Assembly: GCF_023634065.1 (NCBI RefSeq)
Contig: NZ_JALKCV010000002.1
Coordinates: forward strand, 372,001 to 436,000
DNA from: Microbulbifer litoralis
GTDB lineage: Bacteria > Pseudomonadota > Gammaproteobacteria > Pseudomonadales > Cellvibrionaceae
Length of the DNA stretch: 64,000 nucleotides
Reading direction: 5' to 3'
Shown: piece after piece, positions 9,160 to 17,580 of the stretch
Numbering within the stretch: position 1 is the first letter of the stretch
Layout: the number at the start of each line of letters is the position of its first letter
Translations under genes and position numbers: made by a program
The notes under the pieces: generated by a model
The model's database searches: none
Told to the model about the DNA's origin: nothing
The model's input: only the letters and a program-made list of their open reading frames with translations

Positions 9160-10605
9160 ATGCTGAATCGGATTTCAGAGGTGTGCCCGGGCGGCTGGAG
9201 ACTGGCCGCAGCCCTGCTATTGGCCGCGGTGTTTTCCTGTGCCGTCGCCCAGCCGGCAGGTCGCCCCCATGTGGCCGAATTTTCCATCGAGGGTCCCATC
9301 GGCCCCGCCACCACCGACTACCTGATCCGCGCCATGGAGGAGGCCCAGGGCGATGGCGCGGAACTGTTCCTGATCCAGATGGATACCCCCGGTGGCCTGG
9401 ACGCCGCCACCCGCGACATCATCAAGCATATCCTCGCCTCCGAGATTCCGGTCGTCACCTACGTCTACCCCGCCGGCGCCCGCGCCGCCAGCGCCGGCAC
9501 CTATATCCTCTACGCCAGCCAGGTCGCCGCCATGACGCCGTCCACGACCCTCGGTGCCGCTACGCCGGTGCAGATGGGGGGCGCACCCGGGCAACAGCCA
9601 CCCGGCGAGCGGCCGCAGCAGGGCGGTGGGGAATCGGAAAAAACCGGAGAGGCGGCTGGAGAAGGCGACGGGGAACAGGACGACAGCGCGAAATCCGGTA
9701 CGGCCATGGAGCGCAAGGTCACCAACGACGCGGTGGCCTTTATCCGCGGTCTCGCCAACCGCCACGGCCGCAACGCCGACTGGGCGGAAAAGGCGGTGCG
9801 CGACGCCGCCACGCTGACTGCGACCGAGGCGCTGGAACAGAATGTCATCGATATCGTCGCCAGGGATCGCGAGGACCTGCTGCGCCAGGTCGCCGGTCGC
9901 GAAGTGGTGCTGGATACCGGCAGGGTCGTTGTCGACGAGCGCGTCGCCGAGCTGCCGGTGCAGGCCTACGAGCCGGACTGGCGCAACGAGATACTGGCGC
10001 TGATCACCAATCCGCAGATCGCCTATATTCTGTTACTGGTCGGAATCTACGGCCTGATTTTCGAGGGCTACAACCCCGGTGCCATGGTGCCCGGCATCGT
10101 CGGCATCATCTGCCTGCTGCTGGCCTTCTACGCACTGCAGGTGCTGCCGATCAATTACGCCGGCCTGGCGCTGATTGTGGTGGGCGCGGTGCTGATCGTC
10201 GCGGAACTGTTCATGCCCAGTTTCGGCGCCCTGGGTATCGGCGGCGTGATCGCGCTGGTGATCGGCTCGGTGATGCTGATCGACAGCGACGTGCCCGGCA
10301 TGCAGGTCTCGCGTGGGCTGATCGGCGCCATCGCCGGCGTCAGTGGCCTGGCGGTGCTGGGGCTGCTGCTGGCAGCCGGGCGCAGTGCGCGCCAGCCGCG
10401 CATTCCCGCCGACCAGGCGCTGGTGGGCCGCAGCGCGACAGTCAGCGATATCCAGGATGGCGAGCTGCTGGTGCACCTGGGTGGCGAAATCTGGCGCGCC
10501 AGCTGCGACGAGCCGGTGAAGCCGGGGGATCGGGTGACCGTGGCGGAGCAGCACGGCCTGCGGCTGAAGGTGACGCCCGCGGAAAACTCCGGGCAAAGGG
10601 AATAA
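9160..10605 (+). CDS. NfeD family protein (membrane serine protease, ClpP class)
   Basis: This 481-residue membrane protein starts with a signal sequence, followed by a ClpP/crotonase-type protease domain at about 40-260. It contains [14 protein letters not shown] and the catalytic serine region [17 protein letters not shown] low-complexity insert at about 145-185 rich in Gly, Gln and Glu interrupts this domain. Four or five membrane helices follow (about 285-405, for example [17 protein letters not shown]), then the C-terminal OB-fold NfeD domain. The family is thought to process or control SPFH proteins; the very next gene, 13 bp away, is a slipin, which is the classical partnership. Confidence 0.92.
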   Translation: MLNRISEVCPGGWRLAAALLLAAVFSCAVAQPAGRPHVAEFSIEGPIGPATTDYLIRAMEEAQGDGAELFLIQMDTPGGLDAATRDIIKHILASEIPVVTYVYPAGARAASAGTYILYASQVAAMTPSTTLGAATPVQMGGAPGQQPPGERPQQGGGESEKTGEAAGEGDGEQDDSAKSGTAMERKVTNDAVAFIRGLANRHGRNADWAEKAVRDAATLTATEALEQNVIDIVARDREDLLRQVAGREVVLDTGRVVVDERVAELPVQAYEPDWRNEILALITNPQIAYILLLVGIYGLIFEGYNPGAMVPGIVGIICLLLAFYALQVLPINYAGLALIVVGAVLIVAELFMPSFGALGIGGVIALVIGSVMLIDSDVPGMQVSRGLIGAIAGVSGLAVLGLLLAAGRSARQPRIPADQALVGRSATVSDIQDGELLVHLGGEIWRASCDEPVKPGDRVTVAEQHGLRLKVTPAENSGQRE

Positions 10606-10618
10606 CGGGAGAATAATT

Positions 10619-11383
10619 ATGTTCAGCTACTTCATGGGATTGCTGATCGCGGTCATTGTGCTGCTGATCATGTACGCGATCCGCATCATGCGCGAATACG
10701 AGCGCGCGGTGGTGTTTTTCCTCGGTCGCTTCCAGTCGGTCAAGGGCCCGGGCCTGATCATCATCATCCCGGTGATCCAGACCATGGAGCGGGTGGATCT
10801 GCGCACGGTGGTCATGGACGTGCCGACCCAGGATGTGATCAGCCGCGATAACGTTTCGGTCAAGGTGAATGCGGTCGTCTACTACCGGGTGATCGATCCG
10901 CAGTCGGCGATCATCAATGTGGAGAACTACCACGAGGCGGTCAGCCAGCTTTCCCAGACCACGCTGCGCTCGGTGCTGGGCAAGCACGAGCTGGACGAAA
11001 TGCTGTCGGAGCGGGACAAGCTCAATGTGGATATCCAGAAGATTCTCGACGAGCAGACCGATGCCTGGGGCGTAAAGGTGACCAACGTCGAGATCAAGCA
11101 CATCGACCTGGACGAGAGCATGATCCGCGCCATCGCCAAGCAGGCGGAGGCGGAACGGGCGCGGCGCGCCAAGGTGATTCACGCCGACGGCGAGGCCCAG
11201 GCGGCGGTCAAGCTCACCGAGGCGGCCGACGAGCTCTCCAGGAACTCCAATGCCATCACGCTGCGCTATATGCAGACGCTGATCGACATCGCGGGCGAGC
11301 AGAACTCCACCATCGTCTTCCCCCTGCCGCTGGACCTGATCCAGCCGATCATGAAGAAATTGGTGGATGAGAAGAGCGGGTAG
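10619..11383 (+). CDS. Slipin (SPFH/stomatin-like membrane protein)
   Basis: This 254-residue protein has one N-terminal membrane helix ([16 protein letters not shown]) followed by the SPFH domain beginning [16 protein letters not shown] charged coiled-coil region includes [20 protein letters not shown]. Stomatin-like proteins oligomerise on membranes and organise microdomains. It is 13 bp after nfeD and 6 bp before marC, so the three form one transcription unit. The NfeD partner probably cleaves the slipin C-terminus, as shown for archaeal relatives. Confidence 0.94.
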   Translation: MFSYFMGLLIAVIVLLIMYAIRIMREYERAVVFFLGRFQSVKGPGLIIIIPVIQTMERVDLRTVVMDVPTQDVISRDNVSVKVNAVVYYRVIDPQSAIINVENYHEAVSQLSQTTLRSVLGKHELDEMLSERDKLNVDIQKILDEQTDAWGVKVTNVEIKHIDLDESMIRAIAKQAEAERARRAKVIHADGEAQAAVKLTEAADELSRNSNAITLRYMQTLIDIAGEQNSTIVFPLPLDLIQPIMKKLVDEKSG

Positions 11384-11389
11384 ACGGCG

Positions 11390-12013
11390 ATGGAGCTGAA
11401 CTGGGATCAGTTCATCAATTCCTTCCTGTTGCTGCTGGTCCTGATCAATCCCTTTATCATGAGCATCTACCTGCTGGACCTGATCAAGCGGGTGGAGCTC
11501 AGGGTTTTCTCCCAACTGATCGTCCGCGCATTCCTGATTAGCCTGGTGGTTTTTCTGGTATTTGCCTGGTTCGGCGAGCGGGTATTCGAAAGCGTGTTCC
11601 AGGTGCGTTTCCTGGCATTCATGATCTTCGGCGGCATCACTTTCCTGATCGTCGGCATCCGCCTGATTCTCGGCATCGGCCCGCCGGTGGAAACCATGAA
11701 AACGCAGTCCAGCGAAGTGGCCGGCGCCATCGCCATGCCGTTTGTCGTCGGGCCCGGTACCATCAGTGCCTGTGTCATCGCCGGCAGCAGTGTCGGTGCC
11801 CCGGGCGCTTCCCTCGCCATCGTGCTGGCCATGTCTGTGTCCGTCGGCTCCATGATCCTGCTGAAAATACTCCACGACTGGGTACAGACGCGACACGAAC
11901 GCTATGTGGAAAGGTATGTGGAGATTGCGGGCCGGCTTACCGCACTGTTCACCGGTTCCTTCGCTGTAGACATGATTCTGAAAGGGGTCGAGCGCTGGCG
12001 CGAGTTACTGTGA
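11390..12013 (+). CDS. MarC family integral membrane protein
   Basis: This 207-residue protein has six predicted membrane helices and the MarC/UPF0056 pattern: FLLLLVLINPFIMSIYL at the N-terminus, FGGITFLIVGIRLILG in the middle, and MPFVVGPGTISACVIAGS. The family has no settled transport substrate; the early link to multiple antibiotic resistance was withdrawn. The last residues (VDMILKGVERWRELL) are important here because a second, degraded copy of this end lies at 17521-17577 next to intact pgi. The 3' end of this gene may therefore derive from an integrated DNA. Confidence 0.9.
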   Translation: MELNWDQFINSFLLLLVLINPFIMSIYLLDLIKRVELRVFSQLIVRAFLISLVVFLVFAWFGERVFESVFQVRFLAFMIFGGITFLIVGIRLILGIGPPVETMKTQSSEVAGAIAMPFVVGPGTISACVIAGSSVGAPGASLAIVLAMSVSVGSMILLKILHDWVQTRHERYVERYVEIAGRLTALFTGSFAVDMILKGVERWRELL

Positions 12014-12104
12014 AGGGGCGAGCCCCGACCCTGTCGGTCCTTTAAATCCCAAATGCCGTTTTCGCGGTTTTCCCATTTCCCCCAAGTATCAGGATCGTCG
12101 TCCC

Positions 12105-12146
12105 TTGACATTCATGTAAAGTACGTAATAACGTTCTTTATATGAA
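12105..12146 (+). promoter_or_regulatory. Promoter and inverted-repeat operator of the HTH regulator
   Basis: A TTGACA box at 12105-12110 is followed after 15 bases by TAATAA (12126-12131). An 11-bp inverted repeat, TTCATGTAAAG (12111-12121) and CTTTATATGAA (12136-12146), matches at 10 of 11 positions and covers the -10 region and the ATG at 12142. No Shine-Dalgarno sequence precedes that ATG, so with a start near 12138 the mRNA would be essentially leaderless. I read this as an autoregulatory operator. Confidence 0.6.
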
Positions 12147-12651
12147 TAAAGATTCAATTTGGTTGGAAATTCATGCTTTGCAGGAGCGGGTTGCGTTGCT
12201 GGAAGCCGGCAGCGGTGGGGTGGCCCCTGCAGGGGGAAAGGATGACTCGCGCCTATGGTTGCTGGAGGCTCTGCGGCAACGAGTAGAGGCGCCCGGCGCG
12301 GTCGCGTTCGGCGGCACTGTGGATTTGCCCGATGGTCGGTATTACGAGTGGCAATGGGGAGAGTCTGTCGGTGAGCGCCTGGAGGCGGACTGGAGTGAAG
12401 CGGCAGTGCCGCTTGAGGCCCTGGGGCATCCGGTGCGTCTGGCAATACTGCGGAGTGTCCTGCAAGGGGTTTCGGATATCGCCTCCCTGGCCGCCCTGCC
12501 GCAAATGGGGACGCGCGGGCAGCTGTATCACCATCTCAAGGTTCTGGAAAACGGCGGTTGGATCCTGCCGCAGCGACGAGGCGTCTACGGTGTCCCCGGC
12601 GAACGCGTGGTGCCACTGCTGACCGTGCTGGCTGCCGCGACCGGAGGATGA
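12142..12651 (+). CDS. ArsR-like winged-helix transcriptional regulator
   Basis: This 169-residue protein has a C-terminal winged helix-turn-helix (about 90-155): PLEALGHPVRLAILRSVLQG, then SLAALPQMGTRGQLYHHLKVLENGGWI and a wing RRGVYGVPGERV. This is the ArsR/HTH_20 pattern in which the second helix normally carries the S/G-x-Q-L-x-x-H-L motif. The N-terminal 20 residues can form a short coiled coil (IHALQERVALLEAG). No metal-binding cysteines are present, so it is not a metal sensor. It is followed after about 30 bp by a membrane serine hydrolase, a pair also seen in Firmicutes. The gene lies in the segment inserted between marC and the pgi fragment. Confidence 0.8.
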   Translation: MNKDSIWLEIHALQERVALLEAGSGGVAPAGGKDDSRLWLLEALRQRVEAPGAVAFGGTVDLPDGRYYEWQWGESVGERLEADWSEAAVPLEALGHPVRLAILRSVLQGVSDIASLAALPQMGTRGQLYHHLKVLENGGWILPQRRGVYGVPGERVVPLLTVLAAATGG

Positions 12652-12684
12652 TTCTGTATTCATTTCGTTACGGGGGAAGGCGTG

Positions 12685-14124
12685 ATGCGTCGAATACCGC
12701 TTTTGCTACTTGGGGGCCTGCTGGCTTTGCTGCCCCTTTTCGGTACGGCCAAACCGGAGGAGGGCCCGGAGCTCCTGCTGCGCGAGTATGTGCAGAATTT
12801 TGCTCCCGGGACATCGGTAGTGGCGATGGTGATAGATCTGGAGGCCGATGGGCCGCGGCGGCAGCTGTACCGCTATGCGGAGAAGGGCGAGCCCCTGCCC
12901 GATGGCGACAGCCTGTTCGAGATAGGCTCTGTCACCAAGGTATTCACCTCCCTGTTGCTGGCGGATATGGTCCGACGCGGGGAAGTATCCCTGGATACGA
13001 CGGTGGGAGAAATTCTACCGGAACGGCAATTTCCGCAAGCCGTCAAAGACATTCCCCTGCGAGAACTTTCGCAACACACTTCCGGCCTGCCGCGCCTGCC
13101 TGCCGATCCGCGCTCCCTGCTGCAGTTGCTGCGGATCGACAACCCCTATGCCGGTTTCGACCAGGAGGATTTATATCGCGCATTGGCATCGGTAGAAGTC
13201 AGTGATCGCGGTGATTTTGCTTACTCCAATCTGGGTGTGGCTCTGTTGGGGCAGCTGCTCGCGGAGCGGGCCGGCCGGGATTTTTGGCCGCTGCTACAGG
13301 ACAGGGTGTTATCGCCACTCGAACTTGCCGATGTCCATCTCGATGATGAGTCCGTCGGAAAGCGCCTGCTGGAGGGGCATCGGCGCAATGGTATGGCCGC
13401 TGCGGCATGGGAAATGGGTGCCTACGCACCGGCGGGCGATCTGTCGGCCTCTGCCGAGAGTCTCGCGAGACTGGTGGAGCTGCAGATGACAGAGCCCTGC
13501 CCGTTGTGGAAAGCCTGCATCAATGGTGAAACGGGCAGTGTGCGCCTGGGCTGGATGGAGAGCGATTGGCAGGGCAATACGCTTGTCTGGCACAACGGTG
13601 GCACTGGGGGGTTCCGCAGTTTCATTGGCTTCATACCCGAGTTGAAGCGGGGTGTGATTGTGCTTTCCAATGGTGCTGCGAGGGTTGGACACCTGGGGGG
13701 GCAATTGCTCGGAGGGGATCCCGAGCCTGTGTTGCGGCCGGAACCCAGATACTTCTGGATATTGTTTAGTGGTTTCTACCTGCTCCTGACGCCCCTCGGT
13801 TTGGGCATGTACTGGTGGTGTCACCCTCGAAAAACCGGGAAGCTGGCTTTGCGTTGTTGCCGGCTGTTCTTCGCCTGCGGGTGGCGCTTGAGCCGTGGAG
13901 TGGCCGATCGCTGGGAATGCCTGGTCTGGTTAGGAATTATGGGGCCTTTCTATGTGTTCTTGCTTTTCTTCGGCCCCTGGGAGGCGATCCCATTGTGGGC
14001 CCTATGGATATCCGCACCCATATCGGCAGTACTGTTTATCGCGTTGTTGATACGGCCGAAGGCCCGCGCCGCGGAGCCGGCGATGGGCGAGAGCGGGCAA
14101 CCGGGCCGTATCGATGTGGGTTAA
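12685..14124 (+). CDS. Membrane-anchored serine hydrolase (class C beta-lactamase fold)
   Basis: This 479-residue protein has a signal sequence (RIPLLLLGGLLALLPLFGTA) and a penicillin-binding/AmpC-like domain at about 30-350. The catalytic SxxK is SVTK in FEIGSVTKVFTSLLLADMV, the second motif is YSN in FAYSNLGVALLGQLLAE, and the third is HNGG in place of KTG. After residue 360 come three hydrophobic helices (YFWILFSGFYLLLTPLGLGM, IMGPFYVFLLFFGPW, ISAPISAVLFIALLI). Such proteins are usually peptidases or esterases rather than true beta-lactamases. The ATG at 12685 is preferred to the GTG at 12682 because of the spacing from GGGGGAAGG. It is probably cotranscribed with the regulator. Confidence 0.85.
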   Translation: MRRIPLLLLGGLLALLPLFGTAKPEEGPELLLREYVQNFAPGTSVVAMVIDLEADGPRRQLYRYAEKGEPLPDGDSLFEIGSVTKVFTSLLLADMVRRGEVSLDTTVGEILPERQFPQAVKDIPLRELSQHTSGLPRLPADPRSLLQLLRIDNPYAGFDQEDLYRALASVEVSDRGDFAYSNLGVALLGQLLAERAGRDFWPLLQDRVLSPLELADVHLDDESVGKRLLEGHRRNGMAAAAWEMGAYAPAGDLSASAESLARLVELQMTEPCPLWKACINGETGSVRLGWMESDWQGNTLVWHNGGTGGFRSFIGFIPELKRGVIVLSNGAARVGHLGGQLLGGDPEPVLRPEPRYFWILFSGFYLLLTPLGLGMYWWCHPRKTGKLALRCCRLFFACGWRLSRGVADRWECLVWLGIMGPFYVFLLFFGPWEAIPLWALWISAPISAVLFIALLIRPKARAAEPAMGESGQPGRIDVG

Positions 14125-14141
14125 CCGCCGTTACTGCGCTA

Positions 14142-14331
14142 TTACGGCAGCAGGCGCCGGCACAGCTCCCGGGTCGAGCCGTCCCAATCCCCGGGTATCT
14201 CGCCGCCGATAGTATCGTGCACCCGCGCACCCAGCAGTTTGCCCAGCTCCACACCCCACTGGTCGAACGGATTGATACCCAGCAGGCAGCCGTGCACGAA
14301 CACCTTGTGCTCGTACAATTCCAGCAGCGCA
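14142..14331 (-). pseudogene. C-terminal fragment of glucose-6-phosphate isomerase
   Basis: The minus strand encodes the last 62 residues of Pgi, including the signature [19 protein letters not shown], and ends at its own stop. By my count 50 of 62 residues agree with the intact pgi at 17581-19206, so it is a diverged allele rather than a recent copy. Homology stops abruptly near 14331. There is no upstream Pgi coding sequence. Together with the marC fragment at 17478-17577 it marks the ends of the inserted DNA. Confidence 0.93.
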
Positions 14332-14825
14332 AAAAAACCAGCCTGTAAAGCAGGTGGACATGTGCGGGGAAGCAAAGCTAATACTGTCTCGGTTTAGAAA
14401 GCAGTTAGAGGTGGGCTGATCCCCAGTCAAAGCGCCAAGGTTGGCCCCGCGATCATAGTCGTGCGCCAAACCTCAAGTTTATCCCGCGTATAGTACTTTC
14501 AGTGTCGCCATTATTTACTTATCTCCGATAGTGGCTGATGAGGCTTTAAGTCAGTGGAGGATGGTTGTCTGAGATATCAGGCTGGGGCGGGTGTGCTAGG
14601 CTCAAAGCTGTGCGTTAGGACGGCTGATCGCGAAATTTTCCTGGTTAGCAGTGTAACAGAAGAAGCCATAAATCAGCTTGTCCTTCCATGTATGATGAAG
14701 AGTGCGCCCGTATAATTATACATTATGTCTCCGGCCAGAAATGGCGGCGGTTTTCTCTACTTGCGTGCATACTTTCTGCTCGTTCTGAATGTGTGAAGTA
14801 CATCCCGCGGAAACGGAGAATGTGG
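14332..14825. other. Gene-free stretch between pgi fragment and sulfatase
   Basis: About 490 bases of visibly lower G+C carry no convincing gene. Short open frames exist on both strands but none has a recognisable product or a good ribosome site. A promoter for the sulfatase should lie in the last part, but I see no clear boxes. The stretch could hold decayed mobile DNA. Confidence 0.5.
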
Positions 14826-17272
14826 ATGTTTAAAAAGGTGAACGCTTTAGTTGTCGCAGCGGTATCGCTGCTTGGTATTTTCTGCTCGGAGGCTATTGCC
14901 GAAAGGACGAAAGAGGCGAATAATTCCGAATGGCCCGATCGGGAACACCTGCCGATTGAACCCTTTCAGAAGTCCGGCAAGCTTGCGCCCACAGTGCGTG
15001 ATTCCACGAAGATGGAATGGCCAAAGGAAATTTCGGCTCCAGACGGTGCGCCGAATATCCTATTGATCATGATGGATGATGTCGGATTCGGCGCATCGCA
15101 GCCCTTTGGAGGCCGGTCCCCACGCCCACTCTTGATCGTATTTCAAAAGAGGGTCTGCGTTATAACGCTTTCCACACCACCGCAGTATGTTCCCCGACAC
15201 GCGCTTCACTGATCACCGGTCGCAATCACCATGTTGCCTCTACCGGTATCATCATGGAGTTCTCTACGCCATATCCGGGTTACCACAGCCTTGTATCGCG
15301 CAGTGTGGGAAATGTCGGTGAAATCCTGACGATGAATGGCTACGGCTCCTCCTGGTTTGGCAAGAATCACAATGTTCCGGATTGGCAGACCACGCCCGCG
15401 GGGCCCTTCAATCTGTGGCCGACCGGGCTTGGCTTTGAGTATTTCTACGGCTTCCTCGGCGCCGATGCGCACCAGTTTCGGCCAGCCGTTTACGAGAATA
15501 CTGCCCCCATAGACCCCTATCTGGGGCAGGAGGATACGTATCATTTTGATGCTGATATGGCCGATCAGGCAATCCGCTGGATACACACACAGAAGTCAGT
15601 GTGGCCGGACAAGCCATTCTTCGTGTACTACACACCGGGGACTTCACACGCGCCGCACCATGCACCCAGGGAATGGATCGAAAAATTTAAGGGTAAGTTC
15701 GACCACGGTTGGGACAAGCAGCGGGAAATGACGTTTAGAAAACAGAAGGAGATGGGAATTATTCCAGAAGATGCTGTATTGAACCCGACGCCAGAAGCCT
15801 ATAAGCGTTGGGATGACCTATCTCCTGATATGAAAAAAGTCGCTGCCCGTGAAATGGAAGCCTATGCCGGAGCACTTTCGCATTCCGATCACCAGGTTGG
15901 GCGTGTTGTTGACGCAATCGAGCAGATGGGCGAGCTGGGCAATACGCTGATTATCTACATTATGGGCGACAATGGCGCCAGCGCAGAGGACCCGACGGGT
16001 ATCGGTATCACCAGTGAGATCGCTGTACTGGGGAATGGTGTTGAAGATGATCCCAAGTACATGCTGGAGAATATCGATCTGTTTGGAACCATGTGGTTCC
16101 AGAATCATTATTCTCACGGCTGGGCCCACGCGATGAATACGCCTTTCCAGTGGGACAAGAAATTTGCGTCACATCTGGGGGGGACGCGCACTGGTATGGC
16201 CGTTTCCTGGCCGGGCCACATCAAGGAGCCGGGAAAGATACGTAGCCAGTTTACGCATGTTACCGATGTTTTGCCGACGATTCTCGAAGCTGCACGGCTG
16301 CCGGTTCCTGAAACCATTAATGGGTTCGAGCAGGTTCCCATGAATGGGACAAGCTTTATTTACACTTTCAACAATGCCGAAGCGCCGGAGCGTCACACCA
16401 CGCAGTATTTTGAGATCATAGGAAACCAGGGGATTTACCACGAAGGCTGGCTGGCGAATACAACGCCTGAGCGCCTCCCATGGCAAGGTCGCGGCCCCAC
16501 TCATGAAGACCCATTCAATGACTTCGAGTGGGAACTCTACAACCTCAAGGAAGACTTCACGCAATCCAGGAATGTCGCCGAGGAGCACCCGGAAAAGCTT
16601 GCGCAAATGAGGGCGTTATTTAAAGCGGAGGCTGAAAAGAACCAGGTCTTCCCGTTAGATGATCGTTATATTGAGCGGCTGGATCCGGCCAACCGACCGC
16701 AGCCGAACAAAGGACGTACCAAGTTTGTGTACTATGGGGATACAGTCCGAATTACTGAGCCAATGGCGGCAAATATCAAGAACACGTCATTCACCATTAC
16801 GGCCGATGTGGAGGTGCCGGAGAAGAACGCCGAAGGTATCGTAATGACGCAGGGCGGGTGGTTCGGCGGCGTGGCATTGCTGCTGCAAGAGGGTAAGCCG
16901 GGTTTCGTATATGCGCGTTCTCATTACCCGAAACACAAGTATCGTGTTCAGTCAGATATGGCGCTTGAACCCGGAAAGCACCAGATAGTCGTCGATTTTG
17001 TCTATGATGGCGGTGGTGTGGGTAAGGGGGGGAAAGCGGTGCTGCGGGTTGATGGTAAGCAGGTCGCTGAAGGCCGTATACCGGAAACTGTTCCCTCGCG
17101 ATTCTCCGCGGATGAGACTCTCGATGTCGGTGAAGATTCCGGCACGCCTGTGGTGCGTGATTATGATGTACCGTTTCGCTTTACCGGGAAGATAGAGAAA
17201 GTTGTGATTGATATTGATCCTACTGCCACGGCCAAAAGCCAGGCTTCCCTGCCCCCGCCGGCAGGAATATGA
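14826..17272 (+). pseudogene. Sulfatase (arylsulfatase type) with a single-base frameshift
   Basis: The frames 14826-15113 and onward to 17272 encode one exported sulfatase broken by a one-base loss. The start ATG at 14826 follows GGAG by seven bases and gives a signal peptide (MFKKVNALVVAAVSLLGIF). The first metal-binding motif is ILLIMMDDVGFG. At 15111-15116 the DNA reads GGCCGG where GGCCCGG is needed to continue GGPVPTPTLDR. In the second frame follow the formylglycine site CSPTR at 15188-15202, TGRNHH, and GTSHAPHHAPREW, then an arylsulfatase-type C-terminal beta domain (VEVPEKNAEGIVMTQGG). G+C is lower than in the neighbours. It may be a true pseudogene or a sequencing error. No maturase is nearby. 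Confidence 0.9.
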
Positions 17273-17334
17273 TCATCGCAGATGAACTGATCAAGTATCT
17301 GCCTGATGACCCAGAGTTGCTCTAGTGTGCCGTA

Positions 17335-17471
17335 CGGGAAGTTCGCAAACAGTTCGTGCGCCAAGGCGCTCAGCCCAGCCTTGAGAAAGCTTGAAATAAC
17401 CCTGCTATTCCAGTGCTTTCTCGCCTTGATCCGGGCGTTTTGGCTGTGTTCCTTTGTTGACGAACTTCCCG
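17335..17471. repeat. 137-bp segment bounded by an 11-bp inverted repeat
   Basis: CGGGAAGTTCG at 17335-17345 and its complement CGAACTTCCCG at 17461-17471 bound a segment immediately before the marC fragment. It could be the remnant of a small mobile element. No target-site duplication was found, and the short frames inside it are not recognised. Confidence 0.35.
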
Positions 17472-17477
17472 CAGAGC

Positions 17478-17577
17478 GCACTAGTGCTGGCGATACTGGT
17501 GGCCGGTGGTTCCGTCATCTGCAGTGGATATGATCCTGAAAGGGGTGGAACGCTGGCTGGCGTTGGTGCCCCCGTAA
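17478..17577 (+). pseudogene. C-terminal fragment of marC with internal deletion
   Basis: Plus-strand codons at 17478-17519 read ALVLAILVAGGSVI. After one extra base, 17521-17577 reads AVDMILKGVERWLALVPP and a stop. Both parts match the C-terminal region of MarC; the intact gene has VDMILKGVERWRELL at its end. About 35 residues between the two parts are missing and the frame is shifted, so this cannot be functional. The stop lies only 3 bp from the convergent pgi stop, which suggests this is the original marC-pgi junction of the chromosome. Confidence 0.85.
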
Positions 17578-17580
17578 GTA

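Noticed and set aside
12685..14124. True class C beta-lactamase
   Set aside because: The SxxK and YSN motifs are present but the KTG motif is replaced and the protein has three C-terminal membrane helices, so resistance should not be claimed.
17161..17481. Transposase gene after the sulfatase
   Set aside because: The minus-strand frame (KAGLSALAHELFANFPYG) has no recognisable transposase motif and lies in decayed DNA; only the inverted repeat is reported, at low confidence.
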